DNA from: Sphingomonadales bacterium
GTDB lineage: Bacteria > Bacteroidota > Bacteroidia > UBA7662
Direction of reading: 5' to 3'
Length of the DNA: 50,526 bases
Assembly: GCA_016872215.1 (NCBI GenBank)
Contig: VHAX01000003.1
Coordinates: forward strand, 72,820 to 123,345
Made by a program: the position numbers and the translations under genes. Positions 1 to 9,500 of this stretch are shown piece after piece (within the stretch, counting starts at the first letter, position 1; every line of letters starts with the position of its first letter). Below the pieces are notes generated by a model that saw only the letters and a program-made list of their open reading frames with translations, was not told the origin of the DNA and did not search any database.

Positions 1-777
1 ACGCTCTCATTGGATTCCTTTCCTCATACTGGAATGATGGTGTACCGCGACAGCATCCCCCGCATTCCCGCAGCGGCGGTGAGTACCCTCCACTCGGAGC
101 TCATGCATAGAGAATTACTGGCCGGAAAAAAGCTGGAGGTTGAGTTGGTTCTCAATAGCTCAAATCATCCCGATACCTTGTCACACAACGTAGTTGGCCA
201 AATCACGGGCACAGAGAATCCCGACCGGTACATTACCCTGGGCGGGCATCTCGATAGCTGGGATGTGGGAGAAGGTGCGCACGACGATGGTGCCGGCTGT
301 GTACACAGCATGGAGGCGGTTCGATTGCTGTTGAGCTGTGGATACAGACCAAGGAACAGTATAAGAACAATCCTGTATATGAATGAAGAGAACGGCATGC
401 GGGGTGCCCGGGAGTATGCGCGCCTCGCGCGGGAAAAACAGGAAATGCATCTGGTCTCTATAGAATCAGACCGGGGCGGATTTTCGCCCCGCGAATTCCA
501 TGTGGAGGCCGACAGCCAGAGCATTGCTGAATTGCAGCCGATGGTTGGAGCTCTGCAAGACTATGGTATCCATCGCATAAGGAAGGGGGGCAGTGGCGCG
601 GACATCGGACAAATGCGGGATCAGTGCGAATTGCTCATAGGTTTTGTGCCCGAATCGCAACGATATTTCGACTACCACCACGCCCGTACCGATGTTTTAG
701 AGTCGGTGAACCGCCGCGAGCTGGAATTGGGTTCTGCCGCTCTGGCAGCGTTACTTTATTTGCTCGACCACAAGTAA
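1..777 (+). CDS. M28 family metallopeptidase, C-terminal part (5' end outside window)
   Basis: The reading frame is open from the first base, so the N-terminal part lies outside the window; 258 residues are visible. The family consists of zinc aminopeptidases/carboxypeptidases (carboxypeptidase Q-like) that are usually exported. Expected metal ligands and catalytic residues are seen in order: His in GGHLDSWD (codon 247-249), Asp in AHDDGAG (283-288), the Glu pair in MNEENG (385-390), Asp in IESDRGG (469-471) and His in YHHARTD (679-681). The visible start (IPRIPAAAVS) looks like the end of a PA insert that often interrupts these peptidases. All catalytic positions are intact, so the enzyme should be active. 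The natural substrate cannot be told from sequence. Confidence 0.9.
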   Translation, partial: TLSLDSFPHTGMMVYRDSIPRIPAAAVSTLHSELMHRELLAGKKLEVELVLNSSNHPDTLSHNVVGQITGTENPDRYITLGGHLDSWDVGEGAHDDGAGCVHSMEAVRLLLSCGYRPRNSIRTILYMNEENGMRGAREYARLAREKQEMHLVSIESDRGGFSPREFHVEADSQSIAELQPMVGALQDYGIHRIRKGGSGADIGQMRDQCELLIGFVPESQRYFDYHHARTDVLESVNRRELELGSAALAALLYLLDHK

Positions 778-797
778 ACCCTTCGCCGGGTTCTTTG
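777..797 (+). terminator. weak hairpin after the M28 peptidase gene
   Basis: AACCC and GGGTT form a 5-bp stem around a 6-nt loop directly after the stop codon, followed by a short T-rich stretch. The stem is short, so this is only a possible terminator. Confidence 0.3.
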
Positions 798-1363
798 TTC
801 TACTTCAATTAACTGGCGCCACTGGCTCAGTGAATTGGGGGTTTCCCCGTAAGCACCCCTCGAACATCAGGAATTTCGCACCCCCATTCACCCCACGACC
901 TCGGTTCCTACCTCTTGTTCTGAAGTCAAGAATTCCCTTCGGGTACTCTATGAGCAGGAGTTGATGCATTCTGAGCAATCTGTTGATTTTTAGTTGAGAA
1001 AATGAGAGTCTATCGGTATGGGTATGGAATCCGCTGGAACTGCATCCTGAATGGGAATTAGACGCGCTTTTCGATGAATGAGCCATCGCCATCGGTGATA
1101 GGCTACGTAGGGCGACTAAAAGAACAGCATATATTCAACGAAGAGGTTGTGCAAAGGGTTCGCTACAGGTGCTACCTGAAACCATCTCTTCAACATTCCT
1201 CTATTAAAAGCGTGCGGAAACGTCTCACTTTTGGAAACATCATACTCGAAATTCAGAAAATTCAGGGTATCACCGTGAAGTTTTGGATGCGGTTGACCCA
1301 CTATCTGGGTAGGGGACTTGAAGAAGCCGCCTCGATGGCCACATTAATAGAGATTTTGTTATG

Positions 1364-1588
1364 GGATGAAACTTCAGATGATGGATAGAACGTCTGTTGG
1401 GTGATGAAGTTCTGAGGTGAGATGGAAATTTGATGAGAGATAGAGTTTCTGTCGGGGGAAAGGGCTGCTTTCGGGGGATGAGCCTCAGTTGAGGGAAAGG
1501 ACTTCGTTTTGGGGATGGAGTTCCGGATTAGGAACGGGACTTCAGTTGAAGGATGAGCTTTTGATGGGGGATGAAGTTTCTGTTGGGG
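1364..1588. repeat. degenerate tandem array, unit about 19 bp, about 12 copies
   Basis: Successive units resemble GATGAAGTTTCTGTTGGGG with many substitutions and small length changes (17-20 bp). The last unit (1570-1588) is closest to this form. The plus strand is G-rich with runs of three to five G at unit ends. The array lies in non-coding DNA between two converging genes. Unit boundaries were drawn by eye, so the copy number is approximate. Confidence 0.65.
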
Positions 1589-1589
1589 T

Positions 1590-1617
1590 AAAAAAAGAAC
1601 TCCCGAGTGGTTCGGGG
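1590..1617 (-). terminator. possible terminator of the susCD transcript
   Basis: Read on the minus strand, CCCGA and TCGGG form a 5-bp stem, and a run of seven T (the A-run at 1590-1596) follows after four bases. It sits about 90 nt past the SusD stop codon. The short stem keeps confidence moderate. Confidence 0.4.
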
Positions 1618-1707
1618 GGTCAGGGAATGCGCTAAAAGACTCTTAAGATTCGGGGAACAAAGCTTGCATATAAGCGCTTGCGGCCAGAACCCCATCACCC
1701 GCCGAGG

Positions 1708-3297
1708 TTAGTAGCCGGGGTTCTGCCTCAGTTTTGGGTTCGCCACGAGGTCGGAAAGGGGCAGGGGATACAACTTGAATTTGGGATCAATTCCCTGGCC
1801 TGCCACTACGCCGCCCTTGAAAGGCCATAGGTAGTCCGATTCTATAAAGCGATCAAACCGGATCAGGTCACTACGGCGGTGTGCTTCCCAATACAACTCG
1901 CGACCCCGTTCATCACATATTTCATTCAGGCTGGGCAATGCGCTCACATTCTGGGAGGTGTTTCCAAAGGCACGCTCGCGCACCTTGTTAAAGGCCTCAA
2001 TGGCGCGAGATGTGTTGCCACCCCCACGTGCTGCGGCTTCGGTATGCATCAGGTAAACATCGGCCAAACGAAACATGGGAAAGTCAATATCCATGAAGTT
2101 CTTTTGGGGGTCTGATCCGAAAGCCCCCGTACGCGTTTTGTTGTTGAATTTAGACACCAGATAGCCCTGACTGAATTCCGACCACACCAACATATCGCGG
2201 GTCATGCCAACCGAATCCATCAGATTGCGGGAATCGCCGGGCCTGAACAAATCACGCAATACGGAGGTGGCCCGGTTTCCGCCCCATCCGCCGTCGGTTC
2301 CCCTCTTGGCACGGTAGGCACTATCGGGCGCTGCCGGGGTGGAACTCTTCACCAAAAATGTGGTACCGCCATAGTTTTGAGAGCGTAGACCATCGAAGTT
2401 AACTGCGAAGATGACCTCGTCGTGACAAAGGTGGTTGTCGGCCAGAAAGAGCCACTGGTAATTCGTCTCCAATTGGTAGCCAGCATCCATAATCTTTTCG
2501 CAATAGGTGATGCAATCCGGAAAGCGGGGGGTGCCGATATATTCTTCGGCATTCAAATACAATTTGGCCAGCACCATCCAGACAGCGGCGCGATCGGCTC
2601 GACCATATTCATTGGCCCTAGGTTGGGGTAGGAGATTTTCAAGGTCTTTCAATTCTTGCTCCACATAGCTGAATAATTCTGCACGGGACGCCTGATCGGG
2701 AACTCCAGAGCCGGGGCGGTCTTCTTCGGTAACCAATGGCACATTTCCAAAGAGGTCAATGGCGTGGTAGTACGATAAAGCGCGTATAAAGCGGGCCTCT
2801 GATTTGTATCCGCGAATACGCTGCTTGTCGGCCGCACTAAAGTTCTTCTCGTTCATCCATTCATCAGAGCAGTAGTAGATGAACTCATTGCACAATGGAG
2901 CCTGATAGAAAATCCGGGCATACATCATATTCACGAACGAGCTTTGTGAGTTCCAATCGGCCTCGTTGAGGTCTCGAATGGATGCATCGTTGGCCCATGC
3001 GCAAACGGCCTCGTCTGTGGGCAGTTCCTGGAGGTTCCACAGCACGCGCAGGTACTGCGAAAAACCCTCATCGCCCGACACGTCACCTTGTCCGGCGGGT
3101 CCAGCATTGCCCGATAGCGATAGTCCACCGTAGATTTTAGCCAGTACATTGATGTAGTTGGCCGGATCGGCATACACCTTGAGGGCGTTCAGGCCGTATT
3201 TGGGTTGAAGATTGAGGGCATCAAAGCAGGATGTCGTTGCGCCCAAGGAAAGTAGGAGCACCAGCATCCAGAGATATGGAAAGCGAATTTTTTTCAT
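1708..3297 (-). CDS. SusD/RagB family nutrient-binding outer membrane lipoprotein
   Basis: This 529-residue lipoprotein would sit on the cell surface and cap the SusC channel, binding the glycan or peptide to be imported. The start at 3297 (MKKIRF) gives a standard lipoprotein signal: a charged start, a hydrophobic stretch and a TTSC lipobox with Cys24; an ATG four codons upstream (3309) is possible. The N-terminal half has TPR-like SusD features (for example residues around KSEARFIRALSYYHAIDLFG), and the C-terminal part has the typical ending with FPMFRLADVYLMHTEAA and RELYWEAHRRSDLIRF. It follows SusC by 30 bp on the same strand, the usual susC-susD order. Substrate specificity is not readable, but the amylase and starch-binding proteins nearby suggest a starch-like glycan. 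Confidence 0.93.
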   Translation of the reverse strand: MKKIRFPYLWMLVLLLSLGATTSCFDALNLQPKYGLNALKVYADPANYINVLAKIYGGLSLSGNAGPAGQGDVSGDEGFSQYLRVLWNLQELPTDEAVCAWANDASIRDLNEADWNSQSSFVNMMYARIFYQAPLCNEFIYYCSDEWMNEKNFSAADKQRIRGYKSEARFIRALSYYHAIDLFGNVPLVTEEDRPGSGVPDQASRAELFSYVEQELKDLENLLPQPRANEYGRADRAAVWMVLAKLYLNAEEYIGTPRFPDCITYCEKIMDAGYQLETNYQWLFLADNHLCHDEVIFAVNFDGLRSQNYGGTTFLVKSSTPAAPDSAYRAKRGTDGGWGGNRATSVLRDLFRPGDSRNLMDSVGMTRDMLVWSEFSQGYLVSKFNNKTRTGAFGSDPQKNFMDIDFPMFRLADVYLMHTEAAARGGGNTSRAIEAFNKVRERAFGNTSQNVSALPSLNEICDERGRELYWEAHRRSDLIRFDRFIESDYLWPFKGGVVAGQGIDPKFKLYPLPLSDLVANPKLRQNPGY

Positions 3298-3327
3298 AGG
3301 GATGGGCATTAATTATTGTTATCCAAA

Positions 3328-6318
3328 TTAGAATTTGACATTCAGGCCCAGGCTGTATACGCGGGCTCTTGGGTAGATGTTGTTGTCGATACCCCCGAAA
3401 ATCTCCGGGTCGATTCCTGAATACTTGCTGAGCACGAGCACATTCTGCACAGAGGCGGTGGCGCGAAGGGCTAAGTTGTTGCCGAAGGGGCGACCAAAAT
3501 CATATCCCACGAAAATATTGTCGAGTCTCAGGAAATCGGCCTTCTCGAGGTAGTAGTCGGATTTCAATTGTGCGAGGCGGAAGTTCGTGTTGAGGTAGTC
3601 GACCGGTACATTATTGATGAAGCCCAGACTACCCCCTGTGGCCGCCAGATTCGCCCCATTGGAATTGACGTTGTTGTAGACATAGCGACCCAATTCGGCT
3701 CTCATCGAGAAACCAGCTGTCCACCGCTTCATACGCAGATTCGAAAAGAAGCCGAGATAGGTGGCAGGGATGGGGTTTTTGCCTTTCTGAAGGTGTTTGG
3801 CGGTCGGACTACTGATCGTGTCTGTGCCGTTGGGTGCCCAATATTTTCCTTCGAGTGGTTTTCCGTCTTCTCCATAGATTTGGCGATACATATAAAAGGC
3901 ATAAGGAGCGAAACCTACACTATGAATCTGTATGGTGTTGCCCACACCGCCAGCGATGCCGCCCACCAGGATGCCCTGGCTTGAAGAGTCCGGAACGCGA
4001 GTCAGCTTTGTGATTTCTGTGCGATTCCAGGTTGAATTCAGCCCGAATTCCAGATTCGTGTTTTTCTGGTCGATCGCCACCAGGTTCAGGGTCATTTCAA
4101 CCCCTTCATTCTCCAGGTCACCCACATTGGTAAGCAATAAATCCGAGAAATTGGTGCCGGCGATGGTGGGAATAACGGCGAGGAGGTCGTAGGTCTTTTT
4201 CTTGTAGTAGTCGACCGCGCCATTCACCCGATTGTTCCAGAAGCCGAAGTCGAGGCCCATGTTGGTGCTGGCGGTTTCCTCCCACTTCAGGTTGGCATCG
4301 TAGCCCTGTGGGCGAAGCATCGGGTAGAATGACTCGCCGAATTGGTATTGTGCCGAAGGTGTACTTTGGGTGTAGGCCGCAACATAACCATAATCGCCAA
4401 TGCCGTCCTGTTGTCCGGTACGTCCCCAGCCCACACGCAGTTTCAGGTTTGAAATCGTGTTGGAACCCACAAATGGGGCCATTTCGCTGATTCTCCAGGC
4501 GGCAGCCACCGAGGGGAACAGGCCCCAGCGGGTTTCCGGACTAAACCGTGATGATCCATCGGAGCGTAGTGTGGCGGTCACCAGCAACTTCTCGTCAATG
4601 TTTACATTCATTCTGCCGTAGAACGACATCAGCGCGTTTTCGGTTTCGAAATCAAACGGTGCTGCTTTTTGGATTGTGTCGCCCTTTACATTCAGATCCG
4701 GGAACGCCGGACTAAAAGTATTCCATTTCTGGAAGCTGTAGCCCCCGGTGAAATCCGTGCTGCTGATGCCTGCAAATTTCTTTTTGTAGTTGAAAAAGGT
4801 TTCCAGCAACTGATTCGACTTCTCCATACTGTATTGGTTGTTGACCCCCTTGCGCACCCAGGCCGATGCAGCGGTGGAGTCGATGAACACCGTGCCCGAA
4901 CTGCTGGAGAAGTCACCCCCCAAACTCAGAAACAGGTGCAGGTCCTTCAATCCTGGCATTTCGAAATCGAACAAAACATTTCCCAGGGAGCGGTTCACGC
5001 CGCTTCGGTCGTCCTTTTGGTTGAGGAGACCAACCGGATTTCGGGGAGACAGGTCGAGTGGACGGGCAGCATTGGCCCATTCGAAATAGCCATTATAAGC
5101 TATGGTGTCGCGGCGCACGGGTCTGGTGGGGTCGAAAACCACTGCTGAACCAATGGCACCTCCGTCTGCGAAGCGATTCTTGATGTGGTAGTATTTCGCA
5201 TTGAGGTCTACTTTCAGGTGATTGTTCAGCAATTTCGGTGTTATGTTTAGATTCATCCCCGAACGTTCCAACTTGCCGGTTCCGAGGTTGCCTTGTTCGT
5301 CGTAGCGCTCCAGTCCTACGCGATAGGGAAGCACTCTGCTTCCACCGGAAAGGGTGAGGTTCACATCGTTCATCAGTGCCATTTGGTAGATTTCATTCTG
5401 CCAGTCGGTCGAGTTATTGGCCGTGGGCTCATTAATCAGTGTTTTCTGACGGGTGCTACCCAATCGGCGGATTACATCTTTCAATTGTGCGGTGTCGAGT
5501 ACAACGATGGTGCGCACGATTTGTTTGGCCGAGGAATTGGTGCTGAGCTCTATGGAGAACTTGCCGGATGCCGCCCTCTTGGTAGTGATGAGGATAACGC
5601 CATTGGCCGCTCGCGAACCATAAATAGCTGCTGCAGAGGCATCTTTCAAGACCGTGAAGCTTTCAATGTCTTCGGGGTTGATGAGTGCCAGTGGGTTGGC
5701 CGCACCAGCAATACCACCGTTGTCGACCGGCACACCATCGATTACAATGAGGGGATCGTTGCTTGCGTTGAGTGAGGATCCTCCGCGTATGCGGATCACG
5801 CTTCCGCTACCCGGCAAACCGCTGTTTTGGGTGATGCGCACACCTGGCGTTTTGCCCACTACCATTTGTTCGGGTGTCGCAAAATTACCCTGTTGGAAAT
5901 TCTTGGAAGGAATGGCACTTACTGCGCCCGTGAGATCACGCGATTGAGTGGTGCCGTATCCTACAATCACAGTCTCACTCAGCATTTTCACATCTTCTGT
6001 TAAAACAAAATTTAAAGTAGAACGGGTGCCTGCGGTGATCTTGGTTGATGAGGTGGCGGTCACATAACCCAGGAAAGAGGCTTGAACGATAATAGTGCCT
6101 GGGACGATGCCGGAGATGGTGTAGCGACCGGTAGCGTCGGTCACCGAGCCCGTGGTGGTGCCTTTGAGGGTCACCGCAGCACCCGGAATAGGCATCTGGG
6201 CTGCATCGAGTACTTGTCCGGTCAGGCTGCCTGAGCTTTGGGCGTTGATTCCCGAAGAAAACATCGTGAGGCAAAAGACCAGAATCATCAGAATTTTTGG
6301 GTAGTTATTCAATTGCAT
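3328..6318 (-). CDS. SusC/RagA family TonB-linked outer membrane transporter
   Basis: This 996-residue TonB-dependent channel is the first gene of a SusC-SusD pair. It starts with a signal peptide (MQLNNYPKILMILVF, cleaved after INAQ). A carboxypeptidase-D regulatory-like beta domain follows (about residues 30-110, with GSVTDATGRYTISGI). Next come the TonB/plug region with ETVIVGYGTTQSRDLTGAVS and the SusC plug signature IRIRGGSSLNASNDPLIVIDG. The rest is a long beta-barrel ending in the aromatic-rich SLGLNVKF. Length is usual for the family. There is no N-terminal signalling (STN) domain, so it should not act as a transducer for an anti-sigma factor, and no ECF sigma or anti-sigma gene is adjacent. 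It diverges from the large secreted protein at 6558 across a 239-bp AT-rich gap that probably holds both promoters. Confidence 0.95.
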   Translation of the reverse strand: MQLNNYPKILMILVFCLTMFSSGINAQSSGSLTGQVLDAAQMPIPGAAVTLKGTTTGSVTDATGRYTISGIVPGTIIVQASFLGYVTATSSTKITAGTRSTLNFVLTEDVKMLSETVIVGYGTTQSRDLTGAVSAIPSKNFQQGNFATPEQMVVGKTPGVRITQNSGLPGSGSVIRIRGGSSLNASNDPLIVIDGVPVDNGGIAGAANPLALINPEDIESFTVLKDASAAAIYGSRAANGVILITTKRAASGKFSIELSTNSSAKQIVRTIVVLDTAQLKDVIRRLGSTRQKTLINEPTANNSTDWQNEIYQMALMNDVNLTLSGGSRVLPYRVGLERYDEQGNLGTGKLERSGMNLNITPKLLNNHLKVDLNAKYYHIKNRFADGGAIGSAVVFDPTRPVRRDTIAYNGYFEWANAARPLDLSPRNPVGLLNQKDDRSGVNRSLGNVLFDFEMPGLKDLHLFLSLGGDFSSSSGTVFIDSTAASAWVRKGVNNQYSMEKSNQLLETFFNYKKKFAGISSTDFTGGYSFQKWNTFSPAFPDLNVKGDTIQKAAPFDFETENALMSFYGRMNVNIDEKLLVTATLRSDGSSRFSPETRWGLFPSVAAAWRISEMAPFVGSNTISNLKLRVGWGRTGQQDGIGDYGYVAAYTQSTPSAQYQFGESFYPMLRPQGYDANLKWEETASTNMGLDFGFWNNRVNGAVDYYKKKTYDLLAVIPTIAGTNFSDLLLTNVGDLENEGVEMTLNLVAIDQKNTNLEFGLNSTWNRTEITKLTRVPDSSSQGILVGGIAGGVGNTIQIHSVGFAPYAFYMYRQIYGEDGKPLEGKYWAPNGTDTISSPTAKHLQKGKNPIPATYLGFFSNLRMKRWTAGFSMRAELGRYVYNNVNSNGANLAATGGSLGFINNVPVDYLNTNFRLAQLKSDYYLEKADFLRLDNIFVGYDFGRPFGNNLALRATASVQNVLVLSKYSGIDPEIFGGIDNNIYPRARVYSLGLNVKF

Positions 6319-6557
6319 AATTAAAAATAATAGGTTTAAACAAGTGTTATATAATTTTATGTTGCATCACGCTGGACACACACTGAAATAAGAAAATCGT
6401 TATTTGAGCTGAAATATATGCACAACGAATTAGAATAGAAAAATTGACAGGCCTTTTTCCGCAATATTTATTTATAAACATATTTTTTTTTTCATATCTT
6501 TTCTCTTAACTTAGACCTTCAATTTTTTAAATCTTTTCACGAAACCCAAAATATCTT

Positions 6558-9500
6558 ATGCGTGTACTCTCCAAATTCCTCGCGCTGGTGTTGTTTGTGT
6601 TGCTGCTGGGTGGCGGCAATTCTTCGGCCCAGCTCAGGTATGTCAATGAAATGTTCAATGACGCCCAACTGACCGTCACAAACAATGTGGTGTTTGGTCA
6701 AAACCACCATTTTTTTCCACCCACCACCACCTATCCTGTACTGGATGTAAAAATGCGTGTATACCAGCCCAATCAAATGGTGGACACACGTACGGATCGC
6801 CCGGTGATCGTGTACATACACGCGGGCAACTTTTTGCCGCCTGTGGTCAATGGAGGTATCGGGGGTTCAATCAATGACAGCGCCGCGGTCAACCTGTGTA
6901 TGCAGTGGGCCAAGCGTGGTTATGTGGTCATTGCCCCATCCTATCGTTTAGGTTGGAATCCGCTGGCAGCAACGGAATTGGAGCGTAGGGCTCAGCTATT
7001 GAATGCGGTGTATCGTGCCATCAATGACATCAAATGCGCTGTTCGTTTCATGCGCAAGACGGTTGTTGAAAGTGGCAACCCCTACAAAATCGACCCGAAT
7101 GACATTGTTCTATACGGACAGGGTTCAGGAGCTTATGTGGCTTTGGCTTATGTGACGATGGACAAGCATTCGGAAATTTCTATGCCCAAGTTCCAGCTTC
7201 CCAATGGCCAGTCGGTAGTGGATACCAATATTGTGGGCAACCTGCAGGGCTTTAATGGTCTGCTGAACGTCAACAACCACGTTGGATACTCATCTTCTGT
7301 TAAAATGAGCATCAACGCGGGTGGGGCTTTGGCCGACACCACATGGCTTGAGGCCGGTGATGCCCCGATGGTATCCTTTCAAGCAGTTCGTGATCCATTC
7401 GGTCCTTATCGCAACGGTATTGTAGTAGTACCGACAACCATGGGTAACGTAGTAGAGGTACAAGGCGCGGGTATTTTCATCGACCGTGCGAATCGCCTGG
7501 GAAACAATGCCGCTTTCAGTAATGCATCGATGTTTACCGATCCGGTTTCGAATCAGGCCCGTTCCTGGTACTACCAGACCATTCCTTATATCTACCCTCC
7601 TCCCAACGACCAAATCAATGTGGGCGGAGGTGAAGGGCTGTTCCCCATTGTTCGTCCGATTCGCAATGTCCCGCCTTTGTACATATTCTCCAACGAGACC
7701 GACCCTTGGACATGGTGGGATTCTGCCACTCTCGTACAATATGTGGCCGCCGTGAACGCTCAAACGGGTGGAACCTACAATGCTGCGTCTCTACATGCAC
7801 AGGGAATGATTGGCAACCCGAACATGAGCCGGACTCATGGCCTTACTTTCATCGATACCATTCAAAGATATATACATCCACGCATTATGAAGGTGCTGCA
7901 ACGCGAGCGCAACATTACTTTCCGCGTGAATATGACCAATCAGGTGGTTGACCCAGCGGGTATGCATGTGGCAGGTAATTTCCAAGGTTGGACCCCTGCC
8001 AACTCGCCCATGTCTGTAGACCCCAATGATCCCAACGTGTGGGTTTATACGGCCAAAATCCCTCAAGGATCTGGAATCGAGTACAAGTTCGTGAATGGTC
8101 TTGGTGGTTGGGAAGGAATTGGCGGATTATCGTGTGCCAATGCTGGTGGTAACCGCCATCTGGCAGTGGAGAACGACACAACATTAGGTTTGGTGGTTTA
8201 TGGTCGTTGCGACAATACACCTCCCGGTTTACCCCGTTCGGTTACCTTTCGGGTCGATATGACGGGTCTCACCGTTTCTCCTCTAGGTGTTCACGTGGCT
8301 GGTAGCTTCCAAGGCTGGAACCCCAATGGCACGCCCATGAGCCAGAGTGCGACCAATCCTTCCATCTATACCTACACAACCCAAATTCTGCAGGGTGTGA
8401 GCATTCAGTGGAAATATATCAACGGAAACGCGTGGGGGAATGATGAGGCTGTTCCCTCAGCTTGCGGACAGGACAACGGATTAGGTGGTTACAACCGCTA
8501 CTTGCTAGTAGTTGGTGACACCATACTCCCCGCTTATCTGTTTGGTAGCTGTAACACTGCAGGAACGCCAATCGTGTACCGCAACGTTCGCATTCAGGTG
8601 AATATGGCCGGTCAGACCATCCACCCAGCGGGTGTAGGTGTGGCAGGTAACTTCCAAGGCTGGAATCCCGCCGCTACACGCATGATTCAATCGTCCTCCA
8701 ACCCCAATGTCTATTACTTCGACACCACATTGGCCGACGGCTATTCTATGAGCTACAAGTTTATCAACGGTGACTCATGGGGACAGGATGAGCCTTCTTC
8801 TGGTCCTTGTTTCAATGGCGGTAACCGCGGTCACAACCTCACAGCAGACACCGTGTTGCCTGCCTACTTGTTTGGCGGTTGCACGACCGGTTTCCCAGGT
8901 GTAGTTAATGGTACGCTGACCTATGACAACACAGCATCGACTCCTATGACCAATACGACTGTGAATCTGGTTTCTTCTGGCAATACTGTAGCAACTGTAA
9001 CAACTTCAGCTACTGGCGGATTCAGTTTCAGCAACGTGCCAAATGGTTCATACGGCCTCGGCTTCAGCACCAACAAGCCATGGTCTGGTGTTAGTTCGAC
9101 TGATGCCCTTCAGGTTTCCCGCCACACAGCTCAGGTAGCCTTGTTGTCCGGCATTCGTTTGTCGGCCGCCGACGTAAATGCGTCAAACTCTGTTACTTCT
9201 ACTGATGCCCTTCAGATTTCACGTCGTGTGGCGCAGCAGATTGCGTCATTCTCTGCAGGCAACTGGAAATATGGCAATCCCAGCATCTCCGTGAATGATA
9301 ACACGGTAACAGTGAACGTTAAGGCTCTGTGCACGGGTGACGTCAACGGTAGTGGAACGCCCAACGTGAATTTGCGTGAGTCGTTCTCTGCTATGAATGA
9401 GCAAGGTGTGGTACATACCTCTGTCTCAGATTATGACTTCAACCTTTATAGCGATCAGGGTTTGTCTTTGGGTGCAGCTACCATCAACCTAACGCTTCCT

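Larger units (their letters stand above)
778..1707. other. 930-bp region without a convincing gene
   Basis: This gap separates the M28 peptidase from the converging SusD gene. It holds a weak hairpin at its left end, a stretch (about 800-1360) in which nothing is recognised, a degenerate 19-bp tandem array (about 1364-1588) and a possible terminator for the minus-strand susCD unit (1590-1617). A 104-codon frame at 1074-1388 runs into the array and has no recognisable motif; it was not called. Confidence 0.6.

Noticed and set aside
1074-1388. 104-codon plus-strand reading frame
   Set aside because: No recognised motif, it runs into the tandem array, and no promoter or conserved feature supports it.
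1364-1588. CRISPR array
   Set aside because: Units are short, adjacent and degenerate with no spacers, and no cas gene is present; the same holds for the 17-bp and 24-bp arrays.
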